A stretch of 64,000 bases of DNA from Hamadaea flava (GTDB taxonomy: Bacteria; Actinomycetota; Actinomycetes; Mycobacteriales; Micromonosporaceae): the NCBI RefSeq assembly GCF_024172085.1, contig NZ_JAMZDZ010000001.1, positions 7,812,001 through 7,876,000 of the forward strand. Direction: 5' to 3'. The position numbers and the translations under genes were made by a program. The notes beneath the pieces were generated by a model. The model did no database searches, was not told where the DNA came from, and was given only the letters and a program-made list of their open reading frames with translations. This document shows, piece after piece, positions 55,941-64,000 of this stretch (position 1 is the first letter of the stretch; every line of letters begins with the position of its first letter).

Positions 55941-56624
55941 ATGGACATCGAAGCGTTCTGGGATCTCGTCGAGGCCGCGAAGAAGAGCGGTCCCGACCGG
56001 ACCCAGCACCTCACCGACGCGCTCGCCGAGCGCCCGGTGGCCGAGCTGATCGCGTTCGACCTGCATCTGGAGCGGCAGAAGCAGCGAGCCGACACCTGGC
56101 TGCTGTGGGGTGCGGCGTACGCGATCTGCGACTCGCACTGCTCCGACGACGGGTTCTGGTACTTCCAGTCCTGGCTGGTCGGCCTCGGCCGGGAGTCGTT
56201 CGAACGGGTGGTCGCCGATCCGGACGCGCTCGCCGACGTCGACGAGGTACGCGCCCTGGCCGGGCGGCCGTCGCACGAATGGGCCGAACAGGAGTGGCCC
56301 GACTGGGAGCTGCTCGACTACGTCGCTGCGGAGGCGTACGAGCGGATCACCGGCGGGGACGGCGACGACTTCGAGGACCTGCTGACGGCGGCGGGCGGGA
56401 GCGGCCAGGCGTCGCCGGAGCCGGCCGGCGACAGCTGGGACTTCGAGGACGCGGCCGAGAACGCGCGGCGTCTGCCCCGGGTGAGCGCGATGTTCCCGTT
56501 GTCGCCCATCGAGGAGCGCGACGCGCGCACGGAGGCGGTGTTCGCGGACTTCCTCGCCCAGTCCGGCCAGTCGGAGGAGGAGTTCTTCACAGCGCTGGAA
56601 ACCCGCGTGCAGGGCGGCAAGTAA
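55941..56624 (+). CDS. DUF4240 protein
   Basis: 227 aa. MDIEAFWDLVEAAKK, LLWGAAYAICDSHCSDDGFW, YFQSWLVGLGRESFERVVAD and LLDYVAAEAYERI are the DUF4240 pattern, a small family of unknown function frequent in actinobacteria. The C-terminal 80 residues are acidic and low-complexity (DSWDFEDAAENARRLPRV). The gene precedes the NTF2-like gene by 9 bp. Confidence 0.75.
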   Translation: MDIEAFWDLVEAAKKSGPDRTQHLTDALAERPVAELIAFDLHLERQKQRADTWLLWGAAYAICDSHCSDDGFWYFQSWLVGLGRESFERVVADPDALADVDEVRALAGRPSHEWAEQEWPDWELLDYVAAEAYERITGGDGDDFEDLLTAAGGSGQASPEPAGDSWDFEDAAENARRLPRVSAMFPLSPIEERDARTEAVFADFLAQSGQSEEEFFTALETRVQGGK

Positions 56625-56633
56625 GGTGGGTGC

Positions 56634-57017
56634 ATGATCACGAACGAGCGGGCGGCCGAGTTCAGCCGGCACTGGGTGGACGCGTGGAACAGTCACGACC
56701 TGGAGGCGATCCTCGCGCACTTCCACGACGACGTGGTCTTCAGCTCGCCGGTCGCCGTCCAGCTCTTCCCCGACAGCGGCGGTGTCCTGCGGGGCAAGGA
56801 CGCGCTGCGGGCGTACTGGGGCAAGGGATTGCAGGCGATCCCGGATCTGCGCTTCAGCGTCGAGGCGGTCTACGCGGGCGTCAGCACGATCGTCATCAAC
56901 TACCGCAACCAGCGCGGCAACCTCGTCAACGAGGTGCTGATCTTCGACGGCGACCTCGTCGCGCAGGGCCACGGCACCTACCTCGGCCAGGACAATCCGG
57001 CCGGCGTCACCGCCTAG
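56634..57017 (+). CDS. NTF2-like/SnoaL-family protein
   Basis: 127 aa. A single cone-shaped alpha+beta fold is suggested by FSRHWVDAWNSHDLEAILAH, FHDDVVFSSPVAVQLFPDSG and VLRGKDALRAYWGKGLQAIP. Such proteins act as small-ligand enzymes or binding proteins; nothing in the sequence picks one. Its stop overlaps the convergent methyltransferase gene by 4 bp. Confidence 0.8.
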   Translation: MITNERAAEFSRHWVDAWNSHDLEAILAHFHDDVVFSSPVAVQLFPDSGGVLRGKDALRAYWGKGLQAIPDLRFSVEAVYAGVSTIVINYRNQRGNLVNEVLIFDGDLVAQGHGTYLGQDNPAGVTA

Positions 57018-57736
57018 ACCCGGCGCGCGATCGTGATGATCTCGCGGCTGTCCGGCCCGATCGGCGTGCCGTCCCAGTCGCCGCACTGATCGTCGATCAC
57101 GAAGCCCGCCTCGGTGAGGAACGCGTTCAGCGTCGGAACGTCGAGGAAACGCAGCGCGGTCTGCTCGGTCCGAAGCACCGTGCCGTCGGCGTCGCCGAGC
57201 AGGCCGGTGAAGGTGACGACGTCGCCCGCCACCGAGTCGACCCGGTACCAGCTCCGCAGTGGCGGATCGGCGACGTCGGTGGCATTGGCCGGATTCCACT
57301 GCTCCCACGCCCGCGCCAGCGGATGCCGCGTCTCGAAGGCGAATCGCCCGCCGTCGCGCAAGGCCGCGCGGATCGCGCTCAGCGAGGCGCGTAGCTCCTC
57401 GTCGCCGGTCAGGCATTGAAACGCGTGGCTCGTCATCGTGGCCAGGTCGAACTCGCGGGTCCAGGCCGCGTCGGCGGCGGCTCCCGAAACCCACTCGATA
57501 TCGGTACGCACAACGGCGCGACCGAGCATCGCCGGGTCGGGATCGAGGCCGACCAGGCGGCCACGGTGCCCCTGCGATCGGGCGAAGTGCAGCATCGTCC
57601 CGGTTCCGCAGCCGACATCGAGAACGGCGTCGGCCGCCATCACCAGCCGGTGGTAGAAGGCATCCGAGGCGTACCGGCCGGGATCCCACGGATTGAGCAC
57701 ATCGTAGAGTGCGGCAGCCTCGGCGTCGGAGATCAT
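57014..57736 (-). CDS. Class I SAM-dependent methyltransferase
   Basis: 240 aa, ATG 57736. Motif I VLDVGCGTGTML, motif II GLDPDPAMLGRA and post-motif FDLATMTSHAFQCLTGDEEL are intact. The N-terminal YDVLNPWDPGRYASDAFYH is common to a group of uncharacterised actinobacterial methyltransferases. Substrate unknown. Divergent from the hydrolase at 57790 with a 53-bp spacer. Confidence 0.85.
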   Translation of the reverse strand: MISDAEAAALYDVLNPWDPGRYASDAFYHRLVMAADAVLDVGCGTGTMLHFARSQGHRGRLVGLDPDPAMLGRAVVRTDIEWVSGAAADAAWTREFDLATMTSHAFQCLTGDEELRASLSAIRAALRDGGRFAFETRHPLARAWEQWNPANATDVADPPLRSWYRVDSVAGDVVTFTGLLGDADGTVLRTEQTALRFLDVPTLNAFLTEAGFVIDDQCGDWDGTPIGPDSREIITIARRV

Positions 57737-57789
57737 TCTGGCATCGTGCCAGACGCCCGGCTGCCGTAGGCTCGGACACGGGAGGTCAC

Positions 57790-58680
57790 GTGTCCAATAC
57801 GCGCCGTGCACAACCGCGCCTGGTTCCGTCGCCGCGCGGCGGGGTGTTGTCGGTGGAGGTGAGCGGCGCCCCCGACGGACGGCCGGTCTTCCTGATGCAC
57901 GGTACGCCGGGCAGCCGCAGCGGTCCGCGTCCGCGCAGCATCGTGCTCTACCGCATGGGCGTCCGCCTGATCTCCTACGACCGCCCGGGCTACGGCGACT
58001 CGACCCGGGTGCCCGGCCGGCTGGTGCGGGACGCGGCCGACGACGTGGCCGCGATCGCCGACGATCTGGGCCTGGCCACGTTCGCCGTGATCGGCCGGTC
58101 CGGTGGTGGCCCGCACGCGCTGGCCTGCGCCGCGCTCCTGCCGGGCCGGGTGACCCGGACGGCCGCGCTGGTCAGCATCGCCCCGCCGGACGCACCCGGT
58201 CTGGCCTGGTTCGACGGGATGGCCAAGGGGAACACGAGCGACTACGAGGTGGCCGACCGTGACATCGCGCTGTTCACCCAGCGGCTGCTGGAACGGGCCG
58301 ATCATGTGCGGCGCGATCCGCGGATCCTGATGGACGCGTTGCGCGGCGAACTGCGGGACTCGGATCTGCGGGTGATCGACGACGCCGCGTTCCGCCGCCA
58401 CATCACCGACACCTATGTCGAGGCGATGCGCTACGGCGGGCACGGCTGGGTGGACGACGCTCTGGCGTTCCGGCGCGACTGGGGTTTCGAGCTGTCCGGC
58501 GTGGACACCGAGGTGCTGCTGTGGCATGGCGCGGACGACTCGTTCTCCCCGGTGGGGCATACGGAATGGCTCGCGTCGCAGCTCAAACAGGTCGAGGTGC
58601 AGATTCAGGCCGACACGGCGCACTTCGGCGCGATGGAGATCCTGCCGCAGGCGCTGGCCTGGGTGATCGCCGACGCCTGA
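57790..58680 (+). CDS. Alpha/beta-fold hydrolase
   Basis: 296 aa from GTG 57790, with GGGAGG five bases upstream. Oxyanion HGTPGSRSG, strand-turn SYDRPGYGDS, nucleophile in GRSGGGPHALACAALLPGRV, acid Asp in LWHGADDSFSPVGHTEW and His in DTAHFGAMEI make the full triad. It is a generic esterase/hydrolase. It is not the missing PcaD by position, though the fold is the same. Confidence 0.85.
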   Translation: MSNTRRAQPRLVPSPRGGVLSVEVSGAPDGRPVFLMHGTPGSRSGPRPRSIVLYRMGVRLISYDRPGYGDSTRVPGRLVRDAADDVAAIADDLGLATFAVIGRSGGGPHALACAALLPGRVTRTAALVSIAPPDAPGLAWFDGMAKGNTSDYEVADRDIALFTQRLLERADHVRRDPRILMDALRGELRDSDLRVIDDAAFRRHITDTYVEAMRYGGHGWVDDALAFRRDWGFELSGVDTEVLLWHGADDSFSPVGHTEWLASQLKQVEVQIQADTAHFGAMEILPQALAWVIADA

Positions 58681-58692
58681 CCGGCTGCGGGT

Positions 58693-61410
58693 TCAGCCTT
58701 CGGGGAAGGACGCCACCTGGAACTTCAGGTACGCCAACTGCCGGCGCAGCTCGGCGGCGTCCGGCTCCTCGCTGACCGCCAGGCGTTCGGTCCAGGTCTG
58801 TTCGAGGCTGCGGCCGAGCCGGCGGCCTTCGGCGTACTGGCCACGGTGCCGCAGATGGCGTAACCGGTGCAGCAGCAGCTGCCGGACGGCCGGATCGGTG
58901 CACCGGGCCGCCCCGGAGGCGTCCAGATGCGGCCCGAGTTCGGCGTACGCGGTCCACGCGCGCGGATCGTCCTCGTCGGCCGGGGGCCGGGTCGCGGCGA
59001 GCACCACGTGTGCGTGATGCCGGGTCGCGGCCAGCTCCGGTTCGGTCATCCGGGATCGGATCACCTGCTGGAGCACGGGGTGGACGACGATCCGGGCGCC
59101 GCCCGCCTCGGGTCGGCGGACGTCGAGCTGGAGCAGAGCGAGCCGGGTCAGAGTCTGCACGAGTTTGCCGCGCGTCCAGCGGTCGGTGACGGCCGGGTCG
59201 ACCTCGGCCAGCGCCTCGGCGAGCGCATCGCTGTACACGATGGACAGATCGATCTCCGGTCCGAGCACAGAGCACACCTCCAGCAGCCGGTACGCCGCCG
59301 CGGCCTCGGTCCGCAACCGGTCGAGCGAGGCGTTCCACCAGCGCAGCCGCGACCCGATCCGCTCGGGCTCGACCAGCAGCTCGGCCGCCGGCCGGCCGGT
59401 GTCGGCCAGCCAGCGCCCAGCCGCCGCGACCGCGACCGGCAGGTCCGCCACCGACGCGGCGACCTGGACGGCCTCGGAGTCCCGGATGGTCGGCAGCCGA
59501 TGGCGCAGGTGCGCGATGCTCTCGGCCCGGTCGAACAGGCCGACCTCCACCGGCTCGGCGTGCTCGGCCCAGGCCGGGTCGCGCGAGGTGACTAGCGTGT
59601 GCCCGAAACCGCGCGGGAGCAGCCCAGCGACGGCGTCGAAGTCGTCAGCCCCGTCGAAGACGACGAGCCAGTCGCCCGACATGCGACCGCGTTCGAGCGC
59701 GGCCAGGGCCGCGCGGGCGGCCGCGACCGGCGACGGGCGCTTGACCGCCAGGTGCGGCGCCAGTGCGGCCAGCTGGGCGGTCACGTCGCCGGCCGCGTCG
59801 ATCCACCACACCAGGTCGTACGCGGCGGCGTAGCGGTGCGCGTACTCGATGGCGAGCTGGGTCTTGCCGATGCCGCCCATGCCGAGGACCGCGACGCGCG
59901 ACCCACCGGGCAGCAGCGCCGCGCCCTCGTGGTCGCGCAGCCGGTCGCGCAGCTCGCGCATCTCGTGGCCGCGGCCGGTGAACCGGGGCTCGCGCCGGGG
60001 CGCGGAGAAGATCGACGGCGAGCGGCCCGGGAACCGGATCGGCGCATTCGGTCCATCCAGGACGGTCCCGGCGTGCCCCAGCAGAGTGAGCAGGTTCGTC
60101 GTCGCCGCGACCACGTCGTCACCCCACAGCCGGGCGCTGTGCGCGGCGTCGAAGGTGGTCACCGGCGCGACGTCGGCGATGTACGCGGCCAGCGGCGGCC
60201 CACCGGCCGCGGCGCGCCCGTCGTGGGTCAGCCGGGACAGGGCGCCCGCGTTGGCGGCCGAGACCAGGGTCAGCCGCGTCGCACCGGGCGGAGGGTCGAC
60301 CCCGTCGAGCCACGGATCGGCGACGGCCAGCCCGGCGCCCCGGCAGATCGACGCGACCCATTCGCCCCAGACCGCGTCGGCCGGGGCGTAGTGCAAAGTG
60401 ATGTCGCTGACGACCGGATCGGGCGTGCGGACGAACCGGGCGGCGGTGCGCCGCCGCACGCTTTCGTTGAGCATGGGCGGCCCGGTGACCTGTCCGTTGG
60501 TGATGTGCCGGACCAGTTCGGCGTACGCCGACAGCAGCGTCCCCGGCACGCCCGGCGGATCGGCGACGGCGGCGAGGATCTCCTCGAACGCGTACGCGGG
60601 CTGGTAGGGCACCTCGACGGCGGTCCAGTAGCGGCGGCGTTGCGCGTCGGTCAGCCCAGCCGGCAGCCCCGCCAGGCGTCGCATCGCGACCGTCCGCCCG
60701 GCCTGCGCCTGCGCCGCCTGGCTCCGGTCGATGTGCATCGGCACCGGCAGTACGCGGATGGCCCGGTTGCGATGCCGGCTGGCGATCTCCCGGGCGAGCG
60801 CGGACGCGCCGGAGATCGCCTGCTCGGCGAAGGTGAAGCAGGTGACGACGGTGTCGGGCAGGTGCGCGGTGCAGATGTCGGCCAGCTCGCTGAGCCCGGT
60901 CCGGCTGTCGATCAGGACGTAGTCGTAGCGCCGGCGCATGTCCTCCCGCAGCGCGTCGAAGAACCGGCCGCCGTGCCGCCGCTCGTAGAAGTCGTCCCAG
61001 TCGAGGTCGCCCAGATGGGTGGCGTAATCCCGGTTCTGCCGACCGGCCGACAGGAGATCGAGTCGCCCCCGGCCGAACGACCACGTGAGGGGGAGGGCGT
61101 AGCGGTCCACCTCGGCGTAATGGGCGTACCAGGCCGGGTCCTGCGGTTCACCGGCCTCGGTGGCGTGCTCGAACTCGCGGATCAGATCGATCACCCCGCC
61201 GGCCGTGGACAGCCGGGCGACGTCGAGGAACGGATGGAGGAACCGGTGCAGCCCCGGCGATTCGAGGTCCCAGTCGGCGGCCAGCACCCGGTGGCCGGCC
61301 GAGGCCAGGATCCAGGCCACATTGGCCACCGCCATGGTGCGCCCGGTGCCGCCTTTGAACGAGTAGAACGTGACTATCTCACCGTGTCGGCGATCGGCGC
61401 CGCTGCTCAC
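58693..61410 (-). CDS. FxsT-like protein: ParA-type ATPase, TIR-like, NB-ARC
   Basis: 905 aa from GTG 61410, with AGGGAGG upstream. Residues 12-45 carry a deviant Walker A, KGGTGRT (19-25), of the SIMIBI/MinD-like ATPase, with DWDLESPGLHRF and later YDYVLIDSRTGLSELADIC. A TIR-like domain begins near 335 (ITLHYAPADAVWGEWVASIC), lacking an obvious catalytic Glu. NB-ARC runs from about 475 with Walker A GMGGIGKT (near 510), Walker B WLVVFDGADD and DLPVAVA. A short helical C-terminus follows. This order matches FxsT of FxSxx-COOH peptide systems, which have long TPR tails and about 1,300 aa; this one lacks most of the TPR part. No FxsA/FxsB gene is in the window. Confidence 0.8.
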   Translation of the reverse strand: MSSGADRRHGEIVTFYSFKGGTGRTMAVANVAWILASAGHRVLAADWDLESPGLHRFLHPFLDVARLSTAGGVIDLIREFEHATEAGEPQDPAWYAHYAEVDRYALPLTWSFGRGRLDLLSAGRQNRDYATHLGDLDWDDFYERRHGGRFFDALREDMRRRYDYVLIDSRTGLSELADICTAHLPDTVVTCFTFAEQAISGASALAREIASRHRNRAIRVLPVPMHIDRSQAAQAQAGRTVAMRRLAGLPAGLTDAQRRRYWTAVEVPYQPAYAFEEILAAVADPPGVPGTLLSAYAELVRHITNGQVTGPPMLNESVRRRTAARFVRTPDPVVSDITLHYAPADAVWGEWVASICRGAGLAVADPWLDGVDPPPGATRLTLVSAANAGALSRLTHDGRAAAGGPPLAAYIADVAPVTTFDAAHSARLWGDDVVAATTNLLTLLGHAGTVLDGPNAPIRFPGRSPSIFSAPRREPRFTGRGHEMRELRDRLRDHEGAALLPGGSRVAVLGMGGIGKTQLAIEYAHRYAAAYDLVWWIDAAGDVTAQLAALAPHLAVKRPSPVAAARAALAALERGRMSGDWLVVFDGADDFDAVAGLLPRGFGHTLVTSRDPAWAEHAEPVEVGLFDRAESIAHLRHRLPTIRDSEAVQVAASVADLPVAVAAAGRWLADTGRPAAELLVEPERIGSRLRWWNASLDRLRTEAAAAYRLLEVCSVLGPEIDLSIVYSDALAEALAEVDPAVTDRWTRGKLVQTLTRLALLQLDVRRPEAGGARIVVHPVLQQVIRSRMTEPELAATRHHAHVVLAATRPPADEDDPRAWTAYAELGPHLDASGAARCTDPAVRQLLLHRLRHLRHRGQYAEGRRLGRSLEQTWTERLAVSEEPDAAELRRQLAYLKFQVASFPEG

Positions 61411-61488
61411 ACAGGGCCTCCCTAATGGCACGTCCTTCGATTAAAGCACCCGGACGCGACGCCGAGACGATTCACCGTTTCCGATGTT

Positions 61489-61516
61489 TTGTGGGATGGT
61501 CGCGGTCGGTTACGAT
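61489..61516 (+). promoter_or_regulatory. Candidate promoter of the NB-ARC/TPR gene
   Basis: TTGTGG and TACGAT with a 16-bp spacer, 55 bp upstream of the start, resemble a vegetative actinobacterial promoter. Weak by sequence alone. Confidence 0.35.
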
Positions 61517-61570
61517 CCGTTCGGGTATCGGTTCACTGAGGACCTGCGCTCACGAGGGGAAAGAGGGCCC

Positions 61571-64000
61571 ATGGCCGAGTCGGCGACCCGAGGAACGCTG
61601 GAAAGCCTCGTGGACATGCTCGTCCGGCTGCCGGAACTGGCCGATCCCGCCGTTCGCGACCAACTCGTCGACCGCGTACGCCAAGAGCTGCGCCGGCCGC
61701 TGCGGATCAAACGCTTCGCCGACGTACGCCCCGAGCTGTCCAGCTTGGTCAACGCCTGTAACGCGTGCTCGGGCGGATTGCGCGTACTCGCCTCGGTGAT
61801 CGCCGAACAGCACGTCGGCGAGATCGCCGCGGTGCGGGCGGCGGTGAGCGACCTGAGCCCCGGACTGCTGTCCGTGCCCGACCGGGATCACCTGCGCGGC
61901 CTGCTCGCCAACCTGCCCGCCCACCAGATCGGCGAGGCGGTGGACGGACTCGGCGGCGCCGAGCAGCTCTACTCGATGCGTACCTGGCGCGACACCGCCA
62001 ACGCGATCCGGATCATGGAGGGCCTGCCGATCCCCGAGGACGGCGTACCCCAGGTGCTCGCCTTCGCCAGCCGGTTGTCCGAGCTGCTCACCGGCCCGGT
62101 CTCCGACGGCCTGCGGACCTGGGTCGACACCGTCGCGGGTGGACTCGGCGTCGACCTGGCCGCCCTCGTCGTGCTGCGCGGGGGCGCGGGACCGCTCGCC
62201 ACACCGCCACCGTTCACGCCGCCATCGCCACGAGGCGCGGTGCCGCCGCGTCGCTCGGAGACCCGGGTGGTCGGCGGTGGCGTACCGACCCGGAACCGGC
62301 ACTTCACCGGCCGCAGCGAGTTGCTCGACAACCTGACCGACGTGCTCAGCAGCGGCGAGCAGGCGGCGGTCCTGCCGCCGGCCCTGCACGGCCTCGGCGG
62401 TGTCGGCAAGACCCAGCTCGTCGTGGAGTACGTCTACCGGCACCTCGACGACTACGAGCTGGTCTGGTGGATTCCCGCCGAGCGGACCGCGACCGTCCTG
62501 GCATCGCTGACCCAGCTCGCCGAGACGCTGCACCTGACCGTCGCCGAGGACCGGCAGCAGACCGCGCGGACGGTGCTCGACGCGCTGGCCGGTCTACGGG
62601 TGCCGTGGCTGCTCGTCTACGACAACGCCGACGACCCGGACGTGCTCAAGCCGTTCCTGCCCGCCACCGGCGGCCACGTCATCGTGACCACCCGCAACCC
62701 GGAGTGGGGCGCGGTCGGCCGGCCGATCGAGGTCGACGTCTTCCCCCGCGGCGAGAGCATCCAGCTGCTCCAAGGCCGGGGGCTGCAGCTGAAGGAGGGC
62801 GAGGCCGAGGCGCTGGCCAACAAGCTCGGCGACCTGCCGCTGGCGCTGGAGCAGGCGGTCCTGTGGTGCAAGTCCACGGCGATGCCGGTGACCGAGTACA
62901 TCGAGCTGCTCGACAGCCACCGCCGTTCCGATCTGCTGTCGGAGTCCAAGCCCTACGGCTACCCGATCACGGTCACGGCGTTCGTCACGCTCGCAAGCGA
63001 GACGTTGCGGGAGAAGGCTCCCGCCACCGCCCAGCTGTTCGAGCTGCTGTCCTTCCTCTCCGGCGAGCCGGTGTCGCAGAACCTGCTCAGCCGGGGCAAG
63101 TCAGCCCGCGTCACCGAGCCGCTGCGGACCACCCTCAACGATCCGGTCGCGCTCAGCCGGGTCGTGCGCGACCTGAACAACCGCGGTCTGGCCAAGGTGG
63201 ACCCGGCGCAGCGCATCCAGGTGCACCGCCTGGTCCAGGACATCCTGCGCGACATCCTCCCGGCCGACCGGGCGGAGGTGACGCTGCGCAACGCCCAGCG
63301 GCTGCTGGCCGCCGCCAACCCCGGCGACCCGGACGAACGCGGCGAGCTGGAGAGCCAGGCCGAACTCGGCCCGCACCTCGACCGCGCCCGGATGATCTAC
63401 GCCGAGGACGACGACGCGCGCGTCGCGGTCCTGGACCACGCCCGATACCTCTACCTGATCGGTGACTACGAGAACAGCGTCCGGCTCTCCTCCGAGGCCG
63501 TCGCGTACTGGAGCCAGCCCAGCGACGACCCGCTGCTCGGCCCGGACGGCCTCTACACGCTGCGCGCGTCCAGCGTCCAGTCCAACGCGCTGCGCGCGCT
63601 GGGCCAGGCAAGCGAGGCCCGCGACATCGCCAACGACACCTACGACCGGATGTGCGCCAGCCCGCTGATCGGCGAGATGCACGAGTTCACCCTCATCCAC
63701 GCCAACCAGGTGGGCCACTCGCTGCGGATCGCCGGGCGCTACAACGACGCGCTGGAGTTCGACACCGGATCGCTGGCCCGGCACCGGCACGTGTTCAACG
63801 CGGCCGAGGCGTACACCCTCCGGGCGCAGGCCAACCTCGCCGTCGACCTGCGCATGATCGGCGACTTCGCCCAGGCCTTCGAGCAGGACCGCGAGATCGC
63901 CAACCACTGGGAAGACGTCGGCGGCACCGACCCCCGAGCCCTGGCGGCGTACATCAACCAGGCCCGCAACTACTACGGCATGGGCGCGTACCGGGCCGGT
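61571..64000 (+). CDS. EAD/NB-ARC/TPR STAND ATPase, C-terminus beyond window
   Basis: ATG 61571 after GAGGGGAAAGAG; the frame stays open for 810 codons to the window edge. Residues 8-83 (LVDMLVRLPELADPAVRDQL, SGGLRVLASVIAEQH) resemble effector-associated domain 2, a death-like adaptor. A second helical region (about 84-205) follows, then a Pro-rich linker. NB-ARC from 241 has HFTGRSELLDNL, Walker A GLGGVGKT (274-281), Walker B WLLVYDNADD and GDLPLALEQA. TPR-type helices start near 610 (LDHARYLYLIGDYENSVRLS, ALRALGQASEARDIANDTYD). This is the layout of bacterial NLR-like conflict proteins, where the EAD recruits a separate effector. Divergent from the FxsT-like gene across 160 bp. Confidence 0.8.
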   Translation, partial: MAESATRGTLESLVDMLVRLPELADPAVRDQLVDRVRQELRRPLRIKRFADVRPELSSLVNACNACSGGLRVLASVIAEQHVGEIAAVRAAVSDLSPGLLSVPDRDHLRGLLANLPAHQIGEAVDGLGGAEQLYSMRTWRDTANAIRIMEGLPIPEDGVPQVLAFASRLSELLTGPVSDGLRTWVDTVAGGLGVDLAALVVLRGGAGPLATPPPFTPPSPRGAVPPRRSETRVVGGGVPTRNRHFTGRSELLDNLTDVLSSGEQAAVLPPALHGLGGVGKTQLVVEYVYRHLDDYELVWWIPAERTATVLASLTQLAETLHLTVAEDRQQTARTVLDALAGLRVPWLLVYDNADDPDVLKPFLPATGGHVIVTTRNPEWGAVGRPIEVDVFPRGESIQLLQGRGLQLKEGEAEALANKLGDLPLALEQAVLWCKSTAMPVTEYIELLDSHRRSDLLSESKPYGYPITVTAFVTLASETLREKAPATAQLFELLSFLSGEPVSQNLLSRGKSARVTEPLRTTLNDPVALSRVVRDLNNRGLAKVDPAQRIQVHRLVQDILRDILPADRAEVTLRNAQRLLAAANPGDPDERGELESQAELGPHLDRARMIYAEDDDARVAVLDHARYLYLIGDYENSVRLSSEAVAYWSQPSDDPLLGPDGLYTLRASSVQSNALRALGQASEARDIANDTYDRMCASPLIGEMHEFTLIHANQVGHSLRIAGRYNDALEFDTGSLARHRHVFNAAEAYTLRAQANLAVDLRMIGDFAQAFEQDREIANHWEDVGGTDPRALAAYINQARNYYGMGAYRAG

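Noticed and set aside
55788-57779. 663-codon minus-strand open frame
   Set aside because: Antisense to pobA's end, the DUF4240 gene and the NTF2-like gene, and in a different frame from the real methyltransferase; no family pattern.
59599-61425. 608-codon plus-strand open frame
   Set aside because: Antisense shadow of the FxsT-like gene, Arg/Gly/Asp-rich without motifs.
61765-63465. 566-codon plus-strand frame
   Set aside because: Another frame of the EAD/NB-ARC/TPR gene; the real frame carries the Walker motifs and runs to the window edge.

Overview
The window is chromosomal DNA from a high-GC Gram-positive actinomycete. Supporting signs are strongly GC-biased third codon positions, many GTG starts, 4-bp ATGA/GTGA overlaps inside operons, and families typical of filamentous Actinobacteria (PadR, IclR and LacI regulators, huge secreted Rhs proteins, NB-ARC/TPR ATPases, secreted glycosidases). 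Frequent GTACGC-rich codon strings in the right-hand 26 kb suggest Micromonosporaceae (for example Actinoplanes-like), but this is inference. No rRNA, intact tRNA, CRISPR array or intact insertion sequence was seen.

Layout. (1) About 1-15.5 kb is accessory-looking and worn: isolated small genes (CapA-like phosphatase, secreted esterase, M15 peptidase, VOC/PCD fusion, HIT protein, TetR-aldo/keto reductase-SMR pump), a stand-alone argG, and many gene fragments. Two short segments are duplicated here (1-83 = 8727-8809; 6049-6125 ~ 8491-8567), and a tRNA-Arg 3'-end-like sequence lies at 4293-4332. (2) About 15.5-28.2 kb is a catabolic and glycan block: an M81 metallopeptidase followed by a decapitated GH29 fucosidase, a PadR-controlled TIM-barrel hydrolase, and a LacI-controlled ABC-transporter/lyase operon (binding protein, ATPase, fused permease, adenylosuccinate-lyase-family enzyme). 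It ends with a Tat-exported EEP-family protein and a secreted GH43 enzyme. (3) 28.4-39.3 kb holds a 3,369-residue Rhs/YD-repeat protein with three LamG-like modules, an unusual His/Lys-rich C-terminal region and no recognised toxin tip, followed at once by a four-helix membrane protein (candidate immunity or partner gene). (4) 39.4-44.6 kb has a methyltransferase-like/unknown gene pair, a DUF3616-like protein, a beta-carbonic anhydrase and a GNAT gene interrupted by one in-frame TGA. (5) 44.6-55.9 kb is an aromatic-acid catabolic island: pcaI-J-H-G-B-C-pcaR on the minus strand, divergent from an ABC importer, aldehyde dehydrogenase and 4-hydroxybenzoate hydroxylase (pobA) on the plus strand. 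Two near-identical palindromes sit between the two arms. (6) 55.9-58.7 kb holds small housekeeping-like genes. (7) 58.7 kb to the end carries two divergent STAND/NLR-like genes: an FxsT-like protein (ParA-like ATPase, TIR-like, NB-ARC) and an effector-associated-domain/NB-ARC/TPR protein that runs off the window.

How genes work together: region 5 reads as a complete uptake-to-ring-cleavage route (import, aldehyde oxidation, 4-hydroxybenzoate to protocatechuate, beta-ketoadipate branch) except that pcaD and pcaF are absent. Region 2 reads as uptake plus lyase cleavage of an unknown anionic substrate under LacI control. The best candidates for an undescribed system are the divergent NLR-like pair at the right end and the Rhs/membrane-protein pair.
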